Of a DNA stretch of 64,000 nucleotides, positions 1 through 8,926 are shown in pieces. The notes under the pieces are model-generated. The model was not told where the DNA came from, made no database searches, and worked only from the letters and a program-made list of their open reading frames with translations. Position 1 is the first letter of the stretch. Each line of letters starts with the position of its first letter. The position numbers were made by a program, and so were the translations under genes. This DNA is from Alkalihalobacillus sp. TS-13 (GTDB lineage: Bacteria; Bacillota; Bacilli; Bacillales; Fictibacillaceae): the NCBI RefSeq assembly GCF_019720915.1, contig NZ_JAHKSI010000003.1, forward strand, positions 248,001 through 312,000, given 5' to 3'.

Positions 1-1
1 C

Positions 2-466
2 TTTGCCCAGTCGAAACAGGATCCAGCGCATATCAAGCCTGATATCACCGAGTCGATGACTGTCTCGAGTGATCAGGAAATGTATAAACGCAAGAATTTA
101 TTAGAAAACAACCTGTTCGGAAGACAGCAAACGCCAGAACATGCATATGAGTGGAACGATGTGAATATTCAGTGCGGAATCGGCGATACGGTGATTGACC
201 TTGGGAATACTGTTCTGCCTAAGGGCGAATCGACAATCGTCATTCGAAATCTTGTCGGGAATATCAAAATACTTGTCCCATATGAAATTGATGTCAGTGT
301 TGCTCATTCTGTGATCGTCGGAACAAGCCGTATATTTGAGCACTATGAACCGAAAATGTTCAACCAATGTCTGTCTTATCAATCTGCAGGGTATGATCAA
401 TCACATCATAAGGTGAAAATCATCACGTCAATGGTCATCGGAGATCTTGAGGTGAAGCGGACATGA
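2..466 (+). CDS. liaF: LiaF, C-terminal part (cut by window start)
   Basis: The reading frame is open to the left window edge, so only the last ~154 residues are present. The sequence matches the conserved C-terminal beta-rich domain of LiaF/VraT proteins (segments such as WNDVNIQCGIGD and the terminal GDLEVKR). LiaF is a membrane protein that holds the LiaS kinase inactive until cell-wall antibiotics or envelope stress act. Its stop codon overlaps the start of the kinase gene (ATGA), which is the usual liaF-liaS-liaR order. The promoter and the liaI part of the operon lie outside the window. The identification rests on both the domain and the context. Confidence 0.9.
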   Translation, partial: FAQSKQDPAHIKPDITESMTVSSDQEMYKRKNLLENNLFGRQQTPEHAYEWNDVNIQCGIGDTVIDLGNTVLPKGESTIVIRNLVGNIKILVPYEIDVSVAHSVIVGTSRIFEHYEPKMFNQCLSYQSAGYDQSHHKVKIITSMVIGDLEVKRT

Positions 467-1503
467 ACATCATCCAACGTCAAGTCCTGCTTGGCTTAGC
501 GATCTCTTTGACACTGCTCACTTTCATGGTCGGTGTGTTTTTCTTCGCATTTCCCTTGAATGATTGGTCACTTTTGTGGTCCCGTAAAATAGTGGATTTA
601 CCGTTCATCTTGTTCGCGACCTTTGCGAGCATTTTAATCGGACTCGTTTTCGGTTTCAGTTCAGGGGTGTACTGGCGGAAGCAGCTGGACCAAGTTGAAA
701 CAGGGCTTTCCCAAATCGGACAAGGACGACCAGTTGAAGCGGCGAATGGCAAAACGAAAACGCAAGAATTCGAAGGAATATGGTTACATCTGGAAAAAGT
801 GCAGCAACATATCTCAGAGCAGACAAAGCTTTCGCAAAAGCTTGCCAATGAAAAAGCGGAGAATCAGGAGAAGCGGATCCAGAAGGTTGTTTCAGAAGAG
901 CGAAACCGACTTGCTCGGGAGCTGCATGATTCCGTCAGCCAGCAGCTTTTTGCGGCATCGATGCTGATGTCCGCTGTAAATGAATCGACGGATACCGGAG
1001 AACGCAAGCAGTTGAAGCTCGTCGAAGAAATGATCCATCAATCGCAGCTTGAAATGAGAGCGCTTCTTTTACACTTACGACCGGTGGCATTGAAAGGCAA
1101 AACGCTTGAAGAAGGAATAAAGGAATTGCTTGTAGAGCTATCACAGAAAGTACCGCTTGAAATCGATTGGAAGCTTGAACCGATTCCATTGAAAAAAGGG
1201 GTGGAGGACCACTTGTTCCGGATTTTACAGGAATCGGTCTCGAACACATTACGTCACGCAAAGGCGAACGTTCTTGAAGTCATTTGCATAGAACGGGAAG
1301 GTACTGTTTTGATGCGGGTCGTCGACGATGGAGTCGGTTTTGATGTTAAAACGAGCAAAGCGGGCTCTTATGGCCTGCAGAATATGCATGAGCGTGCCCT
1401 GGAGCTGGGCGGGACGTTGAAAATCATCAGCGTACCGAACAAAGGGACACGGCTGGAAGTAAGGATACCTGTCATTCGAGAGGGGGAGGAGAAAGATGAT
1501 TAG
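463..1503 (+). CDS. liaS: LiaS-type sensor histidine kinase
   Basis: A 346-residue kinase with two N-terminal membrane helices (about residues 8-31 and 46-69) and a very short extracytoplasmic loop, so it is an intramembrane-sensing kinase. A HAMP-like linker and coiled coil (80-145) are followed by the HisKA_3 phospho-acceptor segment RLARELHDSVSQQ with His155. The HATPase domain carries NTLRHAKA, DDGVGFD and GLQNMHERA. It autophosphorylates under cell-envelope stress and phosphorylates LiaR. The start overlaps the liaF stop and the end overlaps the next gene by 8 nt, showing tight translational coupling. Confidence 0.95.
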   Translation: MNIIQRQVLLGLAISLTLLTFMVGVFFFAFPLNDWSLLWSRKIVDLPFILFATFASILIGLVFGFSSGVYWRKQLDQVETGLSQIGQGRPVEAANGKTKTQEFEGIWLHLEKVQQHISEQTKLSQKLANEKAENQEKRIQKVVSEERNRLARELHDSVSQQLFAASMLMSAVNESTDTGERKQLKLVEEMIHQSQLEMRALLLHLRPVALKGKTLEEGIKELLVELSQKVPLEIDWKLEPIPLKKGVEDHLFRILQESVSNTLRHAKANVLEVICIEREGTVLMRVVDDGVGFDVKTSKAGSYGLQNMHERALELGGTLKIISVPNKGTRLEVRIPVIREGEEKDD

Positions 1504-2128
1504 AGTATTATTTGCAGATGATCATGAAATGGTGCGGATCGGTGTATCGGCATATCTGTCGAATCAGCGGGATATCGAAGTCGTTGGTGAAGCAGGGGAT
1601 GGCGGCGAAGCGGTCGAACTTGCCCTGGAGCTGCGTCCGGATGTGATTTTGATGGACCTTGTCATGAAAGAGATGGATGGGATCGAAGCAACGAAACAGA
1701 TCATCGCCAAATGGCCGGAAGCGAAAATCATCATCGTGACGAGTTTTCTGGATGATGAGAAGGTGTATCCTGCGTTAGAGAGCGGTGCGACAAGTTATAT
1801 GCTGAAAACCTCGAAGGCGAGTACGATTGCAGATGCGGTCCGGGCTACCTATCGTGGAGAGATGGTCTTGGAGCCTGAAGTGACCGGAAAAATGATGACG
1901 AAAATGCGGCGCGGCAATGCCCGGCCTCTTCATGAAGATTTGACGAACCGTGAGCTTGAAATTTTGATGCTGATGACAGAAGGAAAGACGAACCAGGAGA
2001 TCGCTGATGAACTTGTGATCGCCTTGAAAACCGTGAAAACCCACGTCAGCAACATCCTTGACAAGCTCGAAGTCCAGGACCGTACACAAGCCGTCATCTA
2101 TGCATTTAAAAATTCGCTCGTGAAATGA
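1496..2128 (+). CDS. liaR: LiaR-type NarL/FixJ response regulator
   Basis: A 210-residue response regulator. The receiver domain has acidic residues D8/D9, phospho-acceptor D54 (ILMDLVM) and the conserved Lys in MLKTSKAS. The C-terminal LuxR-type helix-turn-helix reads LTNREIL..MTEGKTNQEIADEL..ALKTVKTHVSNIL. It is the partner of the LiaS-type kinase immediately upstream. Phosphorylated LiaR activates lia and other envelope-stress promoters. It is the last gene of the operon; downstream is a repeat-containing spacer with only a weak hairpin near 2313-2335. Confidence 0.95.
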   Translation: MIRVLFADDHEMVRIGVSAYLSNQRDIEVVGEAGDGGEAVELALELRPDVILMDLVMKEMDGIEATKQIIAKWPEAKIIIVTSFLDDEKVYPALESGATSYMLKTSKASTIADAVRATYRGEMVLEPEVTGKMMTKMRRGNARPLHEDLTNRELEILMLMTEGKTNQEIADELVIALKTVKTHVSNILDKLEVQDRTQAVIYAFKNSLVK

Positions 2129-2181
2129 AATGGATCTGCTCGTTTTGAGGGCGGGTCTTACTTGTGTAAAAAGTAAACTTT

Positions 2182-2265
2182 GGCGGATTAATGCTCGAAC
2201 CTGCCGTAATATACCCCAAACCCGCCGGATTATCACCCGAATCGGCCGGATTAATCATCACGCCC
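2182..2265. repeat. Degenerate 21-bp tandem array (4 units)
   Basis: Related units begin at 2182, 2203, 2224 and 2245, exactly 21 bp apart. Each opens with a variant of GCCGGATTA and continues with a C-rich stretch. The array lies between liaR and the TPP riboswitch leader and is not part of any credible gene. The remainder of 2129-2359 shows only a weak hairpin (2313-2335) with a short T stretch, which might end the lia transcript. Confidence 0.7.
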
Positions 2266-2359
2266 ATCACACTACTAGAATAGACCCAATCACCCTCCTT
2301 AAAATAGCTAAAAAAATCGTTCCCGAGCGATTTTACCGATTGAGAGTCTAACAAATCAT

Positions 2360-2387
2360 TTGACTTTTCAGCTATACGTGTTACGAT
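2360..2387 (+). promoter_or_regulatory. Possible sigma-A promoter of the thiamine operon
   Basis: TTGACT at 2360-2365 is followed after 16 nt by TACGAT at 2382-2387. The -35 is good and the -10 is only a partial match. It sits about 30 nt before the TPP aptamer, the right place to start the leader transcript. Inferred from position and motif only. Confidence 0.45.
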
Positions 2388-2414
2388 TACATCGAAAATA
2401 ACTATATAAGACGA

Positions 2415-2515
2415 TCCACTAGGGGGGCCTTCTCGTAAAGGCTGAGATTAAAGTGTAGCTTTAAGACCCTTGGAACCTGATCTGGTTGATACCAGCGTAG
2501 GGAAGTGGTGGTTAG
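2415..2515 (+). promoter_or_regulatory. TPP (THI-box) riboswitch
   Basis: This leader carries the conserved thiamin-pyrophosphate aptamer elements in order: ACTAGGGGGGCC near 2417, GCTGAGA near 2440, ACCCTTGGAACCTGATCTGG at 2466-2485, then GATACCAGCGTAGGGAAGTGG. It senses TPP and precedes the eleven-gene thiamine operon. A strong terminator follows at 2555, so TPP binding should stop transcription before tenA. Confidence 0.96.
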
Positions 2516-2554
2516 GGTTACATAACGACTATGGGCCGATTCGACCAATCAACC

Positions 2555-2588
2555 AACCACTTTCTTTGTACAAAGAAAGTGGTTTTTT
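2555..2588 (+). terminator. Riboswitch-controlled intrinsic terminator
   Basis: A perfect stem (AACCACTTTCTTTG pairing with CAAAGAAAGTGGTT) is followed by TTTT. It lies between the TPP aptamer and tenA, acting as the off-state terminator of the riboswitch. Confidence 0.9.
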
Positions 2589-2637
2589 AGTTGTAAATGG
2601 GAGAATCGTGGGTCGTCTGGAAAAGGAGAGGAAAAAC

Positions 2638-3342
2638 ATGTCTTTTTCAAAGTACGTAAGGGAAGCAGCAGATCCAATCTGGGAGGCGAGCTTCAACCAT
2701 CCTTTTGTGACAAGGATTGGTGATGGCACACTCCCTCTCGAGAACTTTCGGTATTACGTGCTGCAGGATGCCTACTATCTGTCCCATTTTGCAAGGGTTC
2801 AATCGTTAGGTGCAGCGAAGTCACCGAATATCGAAACGACAGCAAGCATGGCATCCCATGCTAAAGGCACCTACGAAGCAGAACTGGGCTTACATGAGAA
2901 TTTTTCGAAACAACTCGGTATTACAGATGAGGAACGTTTTACCTTCCAGCCGGCACCGACAGCGTATGCGTACACATCCCATATGTATCGTGCCGCCCAA
3001 TTCGGCCATCTTGGTGATATCATCGCAGCAATTTTACCGTGTTACTGGTTATATTATGAAATCGGCGAACGCTTACAAGGATTCCAGCCTGAAGAACCGA
3101 TCTATCAGGAGTGGATTGCGGCATATGGTGGGGAATGGTTCCGCGAGCTTGTAGAGGAACAGATCAACAGACTTGACCAGATTGCTGAAAACGTTACGGA
3201 ACAGGACCGCGAGAGGATGAAGGAGCATTTCATCATCAGCAGCCAGTATGAATATGGGTTCTGGGAAATGGCGTACACATTGCAAAAGTGGCCGTTCGAT
3301 CTCCAAACCAAAGCCACAACAGGAAAGGATGCGACATCATGA
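2638..3342 (+). CDS. tenA: TenA aminopyrimidine aminohydrolase
   Basis: TenA/thiaminase II hydrolyses the amino group of 4-amino-5-aminomethyl-2-methylpyrimidine, salvaging HMP from degraded thiamin. The protein is 234 residues, normal for the family, and has the typical opening with WEASFNHPFVTRIGDGTL, then YYVLQDAYYLSHF and the C-terminal YEYGFWEMAY. The frame is open back to 2470, but that lies inside the riboswitch and terminator. ATG 2638 has an AAAGGAGAGG ribosome-binding site and gives the family N-terminus. It is the first gene of the operon and overlaps ykoE by ATGA. Confidence 0.95.
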   Translation: MSFSKYVREAADPIWEASFNHPFVTRIGDGTLPLENFRYYVLQDAYYLSHFARVQSLGAAKSPNIETTASMASHAKGTYEAELGLHENFSKQLGITDEERFTFQPAPTAYAYTSHMYRAAQFGHLGDIIAAILPCYWLYYEIGERLQGFQPEEPIYQEWIAAYGGEWFRELVEEQINRLDQIAENVTEQDRERMKEHFIISSQYEYGFWEMAYTLQKWPFDLQTKATTGKDATS

Positions 3343-3920
3343 ACAAAGGTCTGAAGCTGACAGATATCCTCGTCACAATTGTCATCGCCATTGGTTTCGG
3401 AATTGTTTATAAGCTGTGGGGCCCGCTCTATTATTTCGTAAAACCATTCGGCCTCCACCTCGATCAGTTGATCTACGGAATGTGGTTCATGGCTGCGACA
3501 GTCGCCTATCTCATCATCCGTAAAGCAGGTGTCGCATTTCTTGCAGAAGTCGCTGCCGCTTCCGGTGAGTTCTTAGTCGGATCAGAATGGGGCTTGGAAG
3601 TGCTCTTGTTCGGTGTTGTCCAAGGGTTGTTCGCGGAACTCGTATTCATGGCGTTCCGTTACAAACGTTTTGACATTGCCGTTGTAAGTCTCGCGGCAGT
3701 CGGTTCAGCGGTCGGATCGATCATCATGGATTATTATAAAGGCTATATCGGGGATCTAGCATTGTGGAATCTCAGCCTGTTCCTCGGTTTCCGAATCATC
3801 GGATCGATTCTGATTGCCGGTGTTGCCGCGTATTATCTTGTAAAAGCTTTGGAGAAAACAGGTGTCACGAACCTTGTGCGACCGGCTTCCCAACAAGATT
3901 ACGATGCACTCGATCAGTAA
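3339..3920 (+). CDS. ykoE: YkoE, S component of HMP/thiamin ECF transporter
   Basis: A 193-residue, very hydrophobic protein with about five or six membrane segments and few charged residues except at the ends. It matches the YkoE family of substrate-binding (S) components of energy-coupling-factor transporters. With the ATPase (ykoD) and T component (ykoC) that follow, it should import hydroxymethylpyrimidine or thiamin. The ATG at 3339 overlaps the tenA stop. The longer frame from 3288 would overlap tenA coding sequence and is not used. TPP-riboswitch control supports the substrate. Confidence 0.9.
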   Translation: MNKGLKLTDILVTIVIAIGFGIVYKLWGPLYYFVKPFGLHLDQLIYGMWFMAATVAYLIIRKAGVAFLAEVAAASGEFLVGSEWGLEVLLFGVVQGLFAELVFMAFRYKRFDIAVVSLAAVGSAVGSIIMDYYKGYIGDLALWNLSLFLGFRIIGSILIAGVAAYYLVKALEKTGVTNLVRPASQQDYDALDQ

Positions 3921-3936
3921 AGGGGGGGTGAGTCGG

Positions 3937-5373
3937 ATGTTCGAACTTGAAAACCTTAGACTGAAGTTTCCGGGTGACGAACGATTGCTTTTCAAGGACT
4001 TATCGGTTCAGTTTGAAAAAGGTGAAAAAGTGCTGTTGCTCGGACCGTCAGGATGTGGGAAATCGACTCTGCTTCAAGTTTTGTCAGGGCTCATCCCGCA
4101 ATCGGTCGAAGTCCCGATGAAAGTGGAAAAGATCCAACTTCCTGAATCCTGGGGCTATGTGTTTCAGGATCCGGACTCGCAATTTTGCATGCCTTACGTT
4201 GATGAGGAACTCGCTTTCGTATTGGAAAACCTGCAGATACCGCGAGAAGAGATGCCTGAAAGAATCACCTCCCTTTTAAAAGCGGTAGGGTTGGACTTGG
4301 CAGACCCCCATATACCTATACAAACACTGTCAGGCGGGATGAAGCAGCGGCTGGCAATTGCATCTGTCCTTGCGCTCGAGCCAGAGGTGCTGTTTCTTGA
4401 TGAACCGACAGCATTACTCGATCCGCGAGGGACAGAAGAAATCTGGGAGACGGTCAAAAGGATCAGCGACGGTAAAACTCTTATCATCGTGGAACACAAG
4501 CTCGATCATGTTTTGGACCTGGTTGATCGGATCATCCTGTTCAATGACCATGGCGAGATCATAGCAGATGGCCACAAGGATCGAGTGTTGAAAAACTACC
4601 GGAAAACGATGCAAGAGCAAGGTATCTGGTATCCAGGAGTCTGGCAGGACTACCTGCGGAACCGGACAGCGAAAAGGACACTGGGACCAGCACAGGAAAT
4701 CGTAATCGAACTTAACAATTTTTCTGGTTATCGGAAAAAGAAACCCCTAATCTCAGTTGAAGAGGCGGCGATCCGGACCGGCGAGTGGATTACGATTGTC
4801 GGTGAAAACGGAGCTGGCAAGTCGACGCTGTTGCATGCGCTCATGCAGTTCATCAAGACGACAGGGCATTATGAAATCCATGGCGAGGCGATCAAAAACG
4901 GAAAACGGATAACAGATCATTTGACCTTCGTTTTTCAAAATCCGGAATTCCAGTTCGTCACTAATTCGGTGTATGAAGAAATCGCTTATGGATTGCAGCT
5001 GGAAAGGCTGGAGGAGCCGGCTATTCAAGAAAGAGTGCTGGAGGTGCTTGAGCGGTTCCGGCTCAGCGATTATCAATATCACCACCCGTATCATCTGTCG
5101 ATGGGACAGAAACGTAGGCTGAGTGTCGCGGCGTCGATTGTTCAGGGCCAGCCGGTTTTACTTTTGGATGAACCGACATTCGGTCAGGATTCGAAAAACA
5201 CTTTCGCGTTGTTGGAAATGCTTGAAGCTTTTCAGCATGCTGGCGTCACGATCCTCATGGTGACGCACGACCGCCATATCGTCGAGCATTTCGCGACCCG
5301 GGTCTGGACGATTGAAAACGGTTTATTGGTAAGTAACGAACAAATCCAGGTAAAAGAGCCTGTACATGCATAG
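3937..5373 (+). CDS. ykoD: YkoD, double ATPase of ECF thiamin-precursor transporter
   Basis: A 478-residue protein with two fused ABC ATPase domains. The first has GPSGCGKST, the signature LSGGM and the Walker B segment VLFLDEPTALLD. The second has GENGAGKST, signature LSMGQ and VLLLDEPTFGQD. The fusion is characteristic of YkoD, which powers the YkoE/YkoC transporter. ATG 3937 follows an AGGGGGG ribosome-binding site 7 nt away; the frame upstream of it lies inside ykoE and is ignored. The order ykoE-ykoD-ykoC is that of B. subtilis ykoFEDC without ykoF. Confidence 0.93.
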   Translation: MFELENLRLKFPGDERLLFKDLSVQFEKGEKVLLLGPSGCGKSTLLQVLSGLIPQSVEVPMKVEKIQLPESWGYVFQDPDSQFCMPYVDEELAFVLENLQIPREEMPERITSLLKAVGLDLADPHIPIQTLSGGMKQRLAIASVLALEPEVLFLDEPTALLDPRGTEEIWETVKRISDGKTLIIVEHKLDHVLDLVDRIILFNDHGEIIADGHKDRVLKNYRKTMQEQGIWYPGVWQDYLRNRTAKRTLGPAQEIVIELNNFSGYRKKKPLISVEEAAIRTGEWITIVGENGAGKSTLLHALMQFIKTTGHYEIHGEAIKNGKRITDHLTFVFQNPEFQFVTNSVYEEIAYGLQLERLEEPAIQERVLEVLERFRLSDYQYHHPYHLSMGQKRRLSVAASIVQGQPVLLLDEPTFGQDSKNTFALLEMLEAFQHAGVTILMVTHDRHIVEHFATRVWTIENGLLVSNEQIQVKEPVHA

Positions 5374-5384
5374 GAGGGATGGCG

Positions 5385-6176
5385 ATGGATTTCGGCTTTA
5401 AGGAAACCTGGCTTCATAAGATCAATCCGACGTTGAAGCTGTTTACAATGATTGTCCTTTTCATCTTCGTCCTTTTTGTACACCAGATCAATTGGCTGAT
5501 CAATTTGACACTCGGGGCGTTCATCCTGTTCTGGTTCTTTTCCGGTCACCCTAAAAAGCGGCTCAGCCTTCTGATGATACCTTTCGTAATTATCTTCATT
5601 TCAACCGCCTCTTCGATGATCCTTTTCGGAAAAGGGGAGACGACCTGGCTGAAATGGGGATTGATCCATGTGACCGAAGAGAGCTTTTACCGGGGGCTTC
5701 ATCTCGGCTTCAGGGCAATGATTTTCGCTTTGTTGGGGTTGACTTTTGCGCTTACGACACGACCCGTCAACTTGTTCTATTCCTTAATGCAACAGGTGAA
5801 ATTGAACCCGAAATATGCATATAGCTTCATGGCTGGGCTCCGCCTGATCCCGATCATGATCGAAGAATTTCTGACGATCCGTAATGCGATGAAAGTCAGG
5901 GGAGTCGAACAGCAACGGGGTATTCGAGCGCTTTATTTTAAAATCAAATCCTACTCGATTCCACTGTTGTCCCAGAGCATCAGGAGAGCTCACCGGATTG
6001 CTGTCGCAATGGAAGCGAAGCGTTTTACCGGAATGGGAAAGCGGACCTATTACTACAAGCTCGGGTTTTCGTTCAACGACGGCGTCTTCATTATGTACCT
6101 GGGTGCTCTGATTCTAGGGAGCTATTATCTGTCTACAATCTGGCCGTTCTTCCCGGTCGGGGACGTCCGTTACTAG
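5385..6176 (+). CDS. ykoC: YkoC, T component of ECF transporter
   Basis: A 263-residue CbiQ-family membrane protein with about five membrane helices. It carries the cytoplasmic coupling motif of T components (AMKVRGVEQQRG near residue 170, and a second Ala-Arg region at AMEAKRFTGMGKR). It couples the YkoD ATPase to YkoE. Two ATGs are close together; ATG 5385 stands 7 nt after TAGGAGG, while ATG 5379 is too near the ribosome-binding site. Confidence 0.92.
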   Translation: MDFGFKETWLHKINPTLKLFTMIVLFIFVLFVHQINWLINLTLGAFILFWFFSGHPKKRLSLLMIPFVIIFISTASSMILFGKGETTWLKWGLIHVTEESFYRGLHLGFRAMIFALLGLTFALTTRPVNLFYSLMQQVKLNPKYAYSFMAGLRLIPIMIEEFLTIRNAMKVRGVEQQRGIRALYFKIKSYSIPLLSQSIRRAHRIAVAMEAKRFTGMGKRTYYYKLGFSFNDGVFIMYLGALILGSYYLSTIWPFFPVGDVRY

Positions 6177-6200
6177 ATTTAAAGAAAGGTGGGGAGGCTC

Positions 6201-6830
6201 TTGAAAAAAGAGTTGCACGTCCTATCAACCGGCAGTCAACCAATCGGGACCATTTCAGAGATTGCGGGTACCATCCATGCTCATATCGATTTCATCCATA
6301 TCCGTGAGAAATCATGGACAGCAAAGGAGTATGTAAAAGCAATCGAGCAGATGATCCAAAACGGCGTTCCGCTGGAAAAGATCATCGTGAATGATCGGGT
6401 TGATGTCGCGGTGGTGATGAAAGCAGGAGGTGTCCAGCTGGCGCAACATAGTTTAGAAGTTGAAAGAGTAAGAGAGTCGTTCCCACTATTGAAAATCGGA
6501 TGTTCAGTCCATTCCGGCAAGGAAGCGGTCAAAGCTCAGGAAGCTGGGGCGGATTACGTCATCTACGGGCATATCTTTGAAACAGACTCAAAGCCTGGTC
6601 TCGAGCCAAGGGGATTGAAACAGTTAGAGGTACTGAAAAAGGAAGTGAACCTGCCCGTCATAGCGATCGGCGGGATCAAGCCTGGGAACATGGCTGAAGT
6701 GCTTGAAACTGGTGCTGCCGGCATCGCTGTCATGTCAGGTGTTTTTAAAGCAGAAGATCCGCTTGGAGCTGTAAAAATGTACAGGGAAAAAATGCGTGTA
6801 AAGGAGGAGGAAAATGCAACCTCATTATGA
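6201..6830 (+). CDS. tenI: TenI thiazole tautomerase
   Basis: A 209-residue (beta/alpha)8 protein of the ThiE/TenI superfamily. It has the TenI signatures KIIVNDRVDVA, GVQLAQHSL, GCSVHSGKEA, YVIYGHIFETDSKPGLEPRG and IAIGGIKPGN. TenI aromatises the ThiG product to the carboxythiazole phosphate; it resembles ThiE but does not make thiamin phosphate. A TTG at 6201 follows GGTGGGGAGG with ideal spacing and gives MKKELHVLSTG; the GTG at 6189 would lie inside the ribosome-binding site. The end overlaps thiO by 17 nt. A true ThiE is encoded at the end of the operon, so both roles are covered. Confidence 0.9.
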   Translation: MKKELHVLSTGSQPIGTISEIAGTIHAHIDFIHIREKSWTAKEYVKAIEQMIQNGVPLEKIIVNDRVDVAVVMKAGGVQLAQHSLEVERVRESFPLLKIGCSVHSGKEAVKAQEAGADYVIYGHIFETDSKPGLEPRGLKQLEVLKKEVNLPVIAIGGIKPGNMAEVLETGAAGIAVMSGVFKAEDPLGAVKMYREKMRVKEEENATSL

Positions 6831-7938
6831 TGTGATTGTCGTGGGAGCTGGTGTCATCGGTTGCTCGATCGCGTACCATCTTGCGAAAGGCGGGAAATCG
6901 GTGCTCGTTTTGGAGAAGGGATCGATTGCAGGGAAAGCATCGAAGGCTGCAGCTGGCATGCTCGGTGCCCAGACGGAGCTTGAAGAGGACAGTCCATTAT
7001 TCCAGCTCGCGAAAGGAAGCCGAGCGATGTTCCCAGAGCTCGCTGCCGACCTAAAAAACCTCACAGGCATCGATATCGGATATGAGCAAAACGGAATCTA
7101 CAAGGTTGCCAGGACTGAGGCGCAAGCGGAACGATTCAAGTCGCTTGTCCAAGCACAGCAGCTGTTAGGAGAAGAATCGCATTGGATTTCAGCTGACGAG
7201 CTGCAAACGAGAGAACCCGCTTTGATAAAAGAAGTATACGGCGCGATGTTCATCCCGAACGACGGGCAAGTTTCGGCTCCGGAAATGACGAAGGCACTTG
7301 CGCAAGCTGCGGTCACACTTGGCGCTACCATCAAGGAATATACCGAGGTGCATCGATTTGTAAAAGAGGATGGCGAACTCAAAGGTGTCGAGACGAGTGC
7401 AGGACTTTTCAGTGCAGATGATGTAGTTGTAGCAGGCGGGGCCTGGAGCGAGCAGCTGTTGAAGGAGATGGGTGTGGAGCTTGAAACCTTTCCCGTCAAA
7501 GGGGAATGCTTTTCAGTTAAAACTTGTAATCGTCTGATCACAGGGACTGTATTTTCAGATGATTGCTACATCGTACCGAAAGCCGGCGGACGCTTGATCA
7601 TTGGTGCGACCGAGAGACCAGGTTCCTTCGAAGAAACGGTGACAGTGGAAGGGATAGCTCGATTGATGGAAGCTGCAACCCGAACCCTTCCTGCATTGCG
7701 AGACGCTGTATGGGAAACAGCCTGGGCCGGGATACGTCCGCAAACGAAGGATGCGTTACCTTACCTGGGGGTCCATCCGGAGTTTAAACATTTATTTATG
7801 GCTACTGGCCACTATCGAAATGGCATTTTATTGGCGCCAATCACAGGAACACTTATGGCAGATTTAATTGACGGAAAAGAAATTGAGCCATCCTGGCGTT
7901 CAGCTTTTCACGTGAACCGGTCAGTCCTTAAGGCGTAA
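6814..7938 (+). CDS. thiO: ThiO glycine oxidase
   Basis: A 374-residue FAD-dependent D-amino-acid-oxidase-type enzyme. The N-terminal dinucleotide fold is VVGAGVIGCSIAYHLAKGG, followed by the FAD-contacting KASKAAAGML, and the C-terminal region has GIRPQTKDALPYLG and TGHYRNGILLAP. It oxidises glycine to dehydroglycine, the nitrogen donor for the ThiG thiazole step under aerobic conditions. The ATG is preceded by AAAGGAGGAGG, which lies inside the tenI coding end. Presence of ThiO rather than ThiH indicates aerobic thiamin synthesis. Confidence 0.95.
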   Translation: MQPHYDVIVVGAGVIGCSIAYHLAKGGKSVLVLEKGSIAGKASKAAAGMLGAQTELEEDSPLFQLAKGSRAMFPELAADLKNLTGIDIGYEQNGIYKVARTEAQAERFKSLVQAQQLLGEESHWISADELQTREPALIKEVYGAMFIPNDGQVSAPEMTKALAQAAVTLGATIKEYTEVHRFVKEDGELKGVETSAGLFSADDVVVAGGAWSEQLLKEMGVELETFPVKGECFSVKTCNRLITGTVFSDDCYIVPKAGGRLIIGATERPGSFEETVTVEGIARLMEAATRTLPALRDAVWETAWAGIRPQTKDALPYLGVHPEFKHLFMATGHYRNGILLAPITGTLMADLIDGKEIEPSWRSAFHVNRSVLKA

Positions 7939-7953
7939 GGGGAGTTGAGATAG

Positions 7954-8157
7954 ATGCAATTAAAGATCAATGGTGAGATGGTCACGGTACCGGACAGTGT
8001 TCAGCACATTTCGGATCTCGTTGAACATTTCAAGTTGGAAAAACGCGTGTTGATGATCGAACACAACGAGTCGATCCTTGAGAAAGACCACCATCCGCAA
8101 ACCGAACTGAAGGATGGAGACAAAATCGAGATTGTACAATTCGTAGGAGGCGGTTGA
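7954..8157 (+). CDS. thiS: ThiS sulfur carrier protein
   Basis: A 67-residue ubiquitin-fold protein ending in ...[10 protein letters not shown], with the C-terminal Gly-Gly needed for adenylation by ThiF and thiocarboxylate formation. It delivers sulfur to ThiG. It begins with the typical [13 protein letters not shown]. It lies between thiO and thiG, spaced by 15 nt and 1 nt. Confidence 0.95.
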   Translation: MQLKINGEMVTVPDSVQHISDLVEHFKLEKRVLMIEHNESILEKDHHPQTELKDGDKIEIVQFVGGG

Positions 8158-8158
8158 T

Positions 8159-8926
8159 ATGTTGAAAATCGGGAACTATTCATTCCAATCAAGGCTGTTG
8201 CTGGGGACGGGAAAATACCCGAACTTTGATGTGCAAAAACAAGCGGTGGAAGTGTCTGAGGCAGAAATCCTGACGTTCACGGTGCGCCGGATGAACATCT
8301 TCGAGCCGAGCCAGCCCAATTTTTTAGAAAAACTCGATCTGGAAAAGTATACATTGCTTCCGAACACAGCTGGTGCGAAAACGGCTGAAGAGGCAGTGCG
8401 CCATGCGAAGCTTGCAAAAGCATCAGGGCTTTGTGACATGGTCAAGGTCGAAGTAATCGGCTGTGATAAGACGTTGCTCCCCGATCCAGTAGAGACGTTG
8501 AAGGCGACAGAAGAGTTGCTGAAGGAAGGTTTTACGGTGCTGCCTTACACATCAGATGATGTCGTTCTGGCGAGAAAACTTGAAGAGCTTGGTGCGCATG
8601 CAATCATGCCGGGTGCCTCTCCGATCGGATCAGGTCAGGGAATCATCAATCCGTTGAACTTGAGCTTCATCATCGAGCAATCGAACGTTCCTGTGATCGT
8701 AGACGCTGGAATCGGTTCCCCAGCTGATGCGGCGTATGCGATGGAACTTGGAGCAGATGGTGTGCTTTTGAACACGGCGGTTTCTGCGGCAGAGAATCCC
8801 GTGAAAATGGCGGAAGCGATGAAGCTTGCGATTGAGGCTGGACGTCTTGGGTTTGAAGCTGGTCGAATCCCGAAAAAGCGGTATGCGAAAGCGAGCAGTC
8901 CTGCGGAAGGAGTAAGCATCGGTTGA
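8159..8926 (+). CDS. thiG: ThiG thiazole synthase
   Basis: A 255-residue TIM-barrel enzyme that joins 1-deoxyxylulose 5-phosphate, dehydroglycine and ThiS thiocarboxylate to make the thiazole moiety. Recognisable stretches are [52 protein letters not shown] (containing the Schiff-base Lys region), [14 protein letters not shown] and [11 protein letters not shown]. The ribosome-binding site TAGGAGGCGG lies inside the thiS end. The stop overlaps the thiF start. Confidence 0.96.
   Translation: MLKIGNYSFQSRLLLGTGKYPNFDVQKQAVEVSEAEILTFTVRRMNIFEPSQPNFLEKLDLEKYTLLPNTAGAKTAEEAVRHAKLAKASGLCDMVKVEVIGCDKTLLPDPVETLKATEELLKEGFTVLPYTSDDVVLARKLEELGAHAIMPGASPIGSGQGIINPLNLSFIIEQSNVPVIVDAGIGSPADAAYAMELGADGVLLNTAVSAAENPVKMAEAMKLAIEAGRLGFEAGRIPKKRYAKASSPAEGVSIG

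Noticed and set aside
2130-2354. ORFs on both strands after liaR
   Set aside because: They arise from the 21-bp array and have no ribosome-binding sites or recognisable sequence.
2470-2637. Upstream extension of the tenA frame
   Set aside because: It lies in the TPP aptamer and terminator; the family start and ribosome-binding site are at 2638.
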